Source of the DNA: K189A clade bacterium
Lineage (GTDB): Bacteria > Pseudomonadota > Gammaproteobacteria > Pseudomonadales > Azotimanducaceae
Assembly (NCBI GenBank): GCA_902613475.1
Contig: CACMHG010000004.1
Coordinates: 1-64,000 of the forward strand
Direction of reading: 5' to 3'
DNA: 64,000 nt
Shown here: piece after piece, positions 60,733 through 64,000 of the stretch
Position numbering within the stretch: position 1 is the stretch's first letter
How the letters are laid out: each line of letters opens with the position of its first letter
Position numbers and translations under genes: made by a program
Notes under the pieces: generated by a model
Told to the model about the DNA's origin: nothing
Seen by the model: only the letters and a program-made list of their open reading frames with translations
Databases searched by the model: none

Positions 60733-61437
60733 ATGGCAGCAGCGAAGAAGCGTTCAGCCGATAAAGTACAGCTCACCCGCAACCTGATTCTGGGATTTCT
60801 GGGTCTGTTGGTTCTCGGATTTGTGACGACCACATTCTATTTTGGTTCCGGACTTTCTCAGAATTCAGTGCCTCAGGCAGGCACCGATTATGAGGTCATC
60901 GACGGGGTCGAGCTGACGCAGCCAGCTCGAAGTCTGGTCGTGGAGGAGTATTTTTCTTACGGCTGCATTCACTGCAAGAACTTTGATCCAGAGCTGGAGG
61001 AATGGTTAACCACGCTTCCTGACGATGTCAGATTTGAGCGTAAACCCACCGCATTCTCTCGAACCTGGAGCATTCTGGCACAGGCCTACTATGCACTGGA
61101 AAAAGCCGAAGCGCTGGAAGGAAATCATGAGCAGCTCTTCAAGGGCATTCACAATGGCGGGCGTATGTTTAACAGCGGACAAGACATCGCCGATTATCTC
61201 GACTCGCAATCACTGCCTGCTCGGGAGTTTATGCGCGCCTTCGATAGCAGGGACGTTTCACGACGACTCAATCGAGCCGCTGAAGATACGCGCCGGTCAG
61301 GTATCCGAGCGGTGCCAACCATGGTCGTTGCGGGCAAATACCGGGTCGGCATGAACCAAGGTGCACAGCGCGCCCTCGAAGTGACCGAGTACCTTCTTGA
61401 GCAGGAGCGCGTGCTGATCCAGGGGCAGTCTGGCTAG
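60733..61437 (+). CDS. membrane-anchored DsbA-like thiol:disulfide oxidoreductase
   Basis: Periplasmic thioredoxin-fold protein of 234 residues with one N-terminal anchor helix (LILGFLGLLVLGFVTTTFYF). The active site CxxC is CIHC in EYFSYGCIHCKNFDPELEEW (core SYGCIHCKNF), where classical DsbA has CPHC, and the cis-proline loop is RAVPTMVV. The helical insert between them is like DsbA. It would introduce or exchange disulfides in exported proteins. A positively charged N-terminus (AAAKKRSADK) fits the inside-out orientation. Its 3' end is 10 bp from the convergent receptor gene. Confidence 0.88.
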   Translation: MAAAKKRSADKVQLTRNLILGFLGLLVLGFVTTTFYFGSGLSQNSVPQAGTDYEVIDGVELTQPARSLVVEEYFSYGCIHCKNFDPELEEWLTTLPDDVRFERKPTAFSRTWSILAQAYYALEKAEALEGNHEQLFKGIHNGGRMFNSGQDIADYLDSQSLPAREFMRAFDSRDVSRRLNRAAEDTRRSGIRAVPTMVVAGKYRVGMNQGAQRALEVTEYLLEQERVLIQGQSG

Positions 61438-61447
61438 ACTGCCGGCA

Positions 61448-63541
61448 TTAAAAACTGGTTTTCGCGGTCATACCAAACTGACGTGGCGCACCAAGCTGTG
61501 TCCAACGAGTGGCGGTATAGCCGTCTCGTGGGTCATTAGGAAAGCTGAACCCGCGAACGAAGTAATCTTTATCGCCAAGGTTGCGCCCCCATAACGATAG
61601 CTCCCAATTGTCCCTTGAGTAGCGAAGCGCGCTATTAAATAGGGCATAACTCGGTGACTGTTCCGCATGACCGTCGGAAAAGTAGTAATCGTCCTTGCCT
61701 TCTATACTGATATTCAACTCCAGCGTTTGGGAGAACCGATAATCCGCAGCCAAATAGAACTGATATCCAGGCGCTTGGGCCTGATCCCGACCGTCCAAGT
61801 CTTCCCCCGATCCGTTGACGTAATCCTCAAATTCGGCATCCAACAATCCAACGCTCGCCGTCAGCTGTAATCGATCTGCGGCCTGCAACACCGCTTCAAA
61901 TTCCAAACCCTGATTTACGCCCTCGGCACCATTGCCCGTGTAGCCAATAAATTCTGCCGATCCGTCGTTACGCAGCCGGGTAATCGATGTGGCGATTTGA
62001 ACGTCTTGTCGCTGCATGCGAAAGATTGTTGCAGACAAGGCCAGGCGGTCATCCATTAGCCTACCCTTGAAGCCTGCTTCCATATTCCAGAGTGACTCAG
62101 GGTCAAACTCGCGAAGATCCGCATCCAGGGAACTGCTGGTGTTGAACCCCCCTGCCTTATAGCCACGGGTAAGGCTTATGTAGAGCATGTTTCCCGAAGC
62201 CAGGGAACGCTCTAGCAGCAAGCGCCCTCCGATTAGGTTATCGTCCGGCGCAAACCGCACAGCCTCAGAATCGCTGTAGCTGGATTCGTGCTGCTCGGCG
62301 CGCAGGCCAAGACTGATCCGCCAGCTATCGGAGAGCTTTGTCGCCAACTCCCCGTAAAGGGCAAGGCGATCGATCGCGTAGTCGCTGGTGAACAGTCCGC
62401 CGGCAAAGGTGTAATCACGTGAGAAGTCCACCTCTTTGTCTAGCGCATACACGCCAACCACCCAATCAACGGCACCGGCTGCCAAGCCTTGTCCCGGTGC
62501 TGAGAGCAGCCTCACATCTGCGGTGCGGGTTTCCACGTCGCGTAGATAGAGATCTGTTGAGCTATAGCCAAAGGGATGAAATCCTGAAAAGGTCCAATCC
62601 TCGTCGTAGCCGTAGGCGATATCGCTGTCCACCCAGCCCACGGCTAGTTCACCGACCACTGCAGCGCTCAGGGCCGTGCTGGCGTTAAAGGCCAGATAGG
62701 AAGACTCCTGGGCATCCCGACCAGGCTCATCCGACCGCGTGTTTCGGTTATTGTCCAGGGAGAAAGCATCGTAGCCATTATCGACATCGACACTGCCTGC
62801 TGCGATCTGCCAGGTGCCCTCGGACAGTTTTCCCTGCACTTTTGCGCGCAGGCTGCGCTCGTCCCTTGAATTAGTGTCGTCGCGATTCAAGTGAATGTTG
62901 TCGATAAAGCCATCGTCTTGATAAGTACGCGCGCTGATGCGAAAGCCAATGTCTTCGCCGATGGGTCCGGCGAGCACGCCACCGGCACCGCGCGCACTGT
63001 AGTTACCCGCATCAACTTGCAGGGATCCTGAGAGCGTCTCCGTCGCATCCGGCGTCACCACATTGATCAAACCCGCCATGGCATTTGCGCCATAGAGGGT
63101 GCCCTGGGGTCCGCGCAGCACTTCGACCTGCTGCACGTCAAAAAGGGTAGCGGAGCCGCCCAGACCGCTTAAGTCAACCCCGTCGACGATAAGCCCTACG
63201 GATGGATTCAAGGGCTCGACAAACTGACTGCGCTCACCAATACCGCGAATTTGGAAAAATCGTGCGCGAGAAGCACCACTGGTCAGATTCACGTTGGCAG
63301 CGCGAGACAGCAACTCATCAAGGTGGTTGATCAAGTCGCCATTGGCGTTAGGATCCAGCATCGACACGCTACCCGGCACCTCCGCAGCAGACATGGGTCG
63401 AAATTCCGCGGTGACCACAACCTCTTCAAGGGCTGGACTTTCGGACTGATCTGCATAGACCTGTGCAGCTAAGCAACCAAATATGGCGGCCCATGTGATG
63501 ATGATTTTGCGGAGGATGGAATGATCTATTATCTGTGGCAT
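61448..63541 (-). CDS. TonB-dependent receptor, predicted thiamine-related uptake
   Basis: Outer-membrane active transporter of 697 residues. A signal peptide (ITWAAIFGCLAAQVYAD) is followed by a TonB-box-like ALEEVVVTAEF at about residues 37-47, the plug domain (HLDELLSRAANVNLTSG, FQIRGIGERSQF, DLSGLGGSATLFDVQQVEVLRGPQGTLYGANAMAGLINVVT, core VEVLRGPQGTLYGANAMAG) and a 22-strand barrel ending in FGMTAKTSF, with the final aromatic. The ATG at 63541 follows TAGGAG. A TPP riboswitch sits upstream, which points to thiamine or a precursor as substrate; the sequence alone would only say siderophore/vitamin-type receptor. Confidence 0.9.
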   Translation of the reverse strand: MPQIIDHSILRKIIITWAAIFGCLAAQVYADQSESPALEEVVVTAEFRPMSAAEVPGSVSMLDPNANGDLINHLDELLSRAANVNLTSGASRARFFQIRGIGERSQFVEPLNPSVGLIVDGVDLSGLGGSATLFDVQQVEVLRGPQGTLYGANAMAGLINVVTPDATETLSGSLQVDAGNYSARGAGGVLAGPIGEDIGFRISARTYQDDGFIDNIHLNRDDTNSRDERSLRAKVQGKLSEGTWQIAAGSVDVDNGYDAFSLDNNRNTRSDEPGRDAQESSYLAFNASTALSAAVVGELAVGWVDSDIAYGYDEDWTFSGFHPFGYSSTDLYLRDVETRTADVRLLSAPGQGLAAGAVDWVVGVYALDKEVDFSRDYTFAGGLFTSDYAIDRLALYGELATKLSDSWRISLGLRAEQHESSYSDSEAVRFAPDDNLIGGRLLLERSLASGNMLYISLTRGYKAGGFNTSSSLDADLREFDPESLWNMEAGFKGRLMDDRLALSATIFRMQRQDVQIATSITRLRNDGSAEFIGYTGNGAEGVNQGLEFEAVLQAADRLQLTASVGLLDAEFEDYVNGSGEDLDGRDQAQAPGYQFYLAADYRFSQTLELNISIEGKDDYYFSDGHAEQSPSYALFNSALRYSRDNWELSLWGRNLGDKDYFVRGFSFPNDPRDGYTATRWTQLGAPRQFGMTAKTSF

Positions 63542-63619
63542 CTGAGGACTCCTAAGCTATTGGGGCCCAAGGCAGATGGCGTCTGATTGGCATGCACTTC
63601 GCAGGCCAAGGCGCTTTCC

Positions 63620-63699
63620 TATCCCTACGCCGGTGCTAACCGGATCAGGTTCAAAGGGTCTAGCAGATTCTGCTATCTCAGGCTGTTGCCACCCCTTAG
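63620..63699 (-). ncRNA. TPP riboswitch (THI element)
   Basis: On the minus strand the segment holds the conserved TPP aptamer pieces in order: AGGGGTG, then GCCTGAGAT, then ACCCTTTGAACCTGATCCGG and GTTAGCACCGGCGTAGGGA. These fit the consensus (CTGAGA, ACCCTTTGAACCTGATC, GGTTAGTACCGGCGTAGGGA) almost base for base. The distance to the receptor start codon is 78 bases. No U-rich terminator is clear after the aptamer, so control may be at translation start (TAGGAG site); this is inference. Normally it represses downstream genes when TPP is high. Confidence 0.95.
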
Positions 63700-63707
63700 G
63701 CGCGACT

Positions 63708-63737
63708 ACCATAGAGCGACTTAGATTCGATGTCCAA
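63708..63737 (-). promoter_or_regulatory. probable sigma-70 promoter of the riboswitch transcript
   Basis: On the minus strand TTGGAC (63737-63732) and TATGGT (63713-63708) are separated by 18 bases. Transcription would begin about 63701, directly before the TPP aptamer. Two copies of TGGCGAACC (63762-63770 and 63785-63793) lie just upstream of the -35 box, 23 bases apart. Confidence 0.55.
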
Positions 63738-63797
63738 TCAGGGCGAGCAAATAGCAACCAATGGCGAACCAAATTGCAAACCATTGGCGAACCTGTA

Positions 63798-64000
63798 TCA
63801 GTCGAAGCGGTAGCGCAGCCCCAACTCAACTTGATCCCACTCGCTTTCGTGGTGCGCATAGTAGAGTCCAATCGAGACCCGTGATTCAGCCAGCTGATAC
63901 ACACCGCCCACGCGATAGCCCAAATCGCGGCTATCCCAATCGAGAAATTGCAGCAGGGCCGAATACTCCCAGGCGTCGCCAATGCGACCGCGCACACCAC
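63798..64000 (-). CDS. outer-membrane beta-barrel protein, C-terminal fragment
   Basis: The last 67 codons of a gene that runs off the window edge. Alternating hydrophobic/polar strands (EYSALLQFLDWDSRDLGYRVGGVYQLAESRVSIGLYYAHHESEWDQVELGLRYRFD, core RVSIGLYYAHH) with aromatic residues at strand ends suggest a beta barrel. The closing YRFD has a phenylalanine one residue from the end, near the usual C-terminal Phe. The specific protein is not identified. It precedes the TPP-riboswitch transcript but lies before its promoter. Confidence 0.55.
   Translation of the reverse strand, partial: GVRGRIGDAWEYSALLQFLDWDSRDLGYRVGGVYQLAESRVSIGLYYAHHESEWDQVELGLRYRFD

Noticed and set aside
1-64000. Prophage, insertion sequence, integron, CRISPR or tRNA genes
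   Set aside because: No transposase, integrase, phage structural gene, spaced repeat array or tRNA-like stretch was recognised on reading; the only signs of past mobility are the decayed toxin-antitoxin locus and the repeat near the GNAT start.

Overview
The window is 64 kb of gene-dense chromosome, most likely from a marine gammaproteobacterium. The leading block, transcribed on the minus strand as miaB - ybeZ(phoH) - ybeY - ybeX(corC) - lnt - leuS, is the classical gammaproteobacterial arrangement. The abundance of acyl-CoA enzymes, luciferase-like flavin oxidoreductases, a TRAP transporter and a TonB-dependent receptor fits aerobic heterotrophs of the Halieaceae (OM60/NOR5) type; that family assignment is inference from gene content only. 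No rRNA, tRNA, CRISPR array, insertion sequence or prophage was seen.

Region by region. 1-8.7 kb: tRNA charging, lipoprotein acylation, rRNA maturation and tRNA thiomethylation genes, ending at a divergent DUF1820 gene. 8.7-13.2 kb: oxidative metabolism (FMN 2-hydroxyacid oxidase, rubredoxin/ferredoxin reductase, acyl-CoA dehydrogenase, enoyl-CoA hydratase-like protein). 13.3-15.8 kb: a PTPS-III-type pterin enzyme with a short-chain reductase, convergent with an MFS gene whose leader RNA can fold in alternative ways. 15.8-17.4 kb: the least conventional stretch, with a possible small ORF, a GNAT gene and a decayed toxin-antitoxin pair. 17.4-27 kb: queuosine precursor transporter, 2-hydroxyacid dehydrogenase, a luciferase-like enzyme, folK, a Do-family protease, an MFS transporter and the CoA operon panB-panC-coaX. 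27.4-31.7 kb: a five-gene run (nitroreductase, MFS, coxG, coxS, coxM) that lacks the molybdenum large subunit. 31.8-35.8 kb: a pseudouridine synthase, a second nitroreductase and the three-gene proton-translocating transhydrogenase. 36.2-40.6 kb: a TRAP transporter followed by a hot-dog-fold enzyme and a PurN-like formyltransferase. 40.6-44.1 kb: hisN, a MATE transporter and an acyltransferase. 44.1-48.3 kb: an overlapping pair of hybrid signalling proteins, the first of which has lost its kinase catalytic residues. 48.6-60.7 kb: a metallo-hydrolase, a fatty-acid-activating enzyme, a HAD phosphatase and five luciferase-like flavin enzymes interleaved with a phosphotransferase, a histidine phosphatase and a lytic transglycosylase. 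60.7-64 kb: a membrane-anchored DsbA, then a TonB-dependent receptor under a TPP riboswitch, and the end of an outer-membrane protein gene cut by the window edge.

The points most worth following are the pseudokinase/hybrid-kinase pair, the TPP-riboswitch-controlled TonB receptor (predicted thiamine or precursor uptake), the PTPS-III enzyme that may replace FolB in folate synthesis, the CoxMSG set without CoxL, the luciferase-like enzyme array, the alternative-fold leader in front of the MFS gene, and the broken vapBC-like locus.
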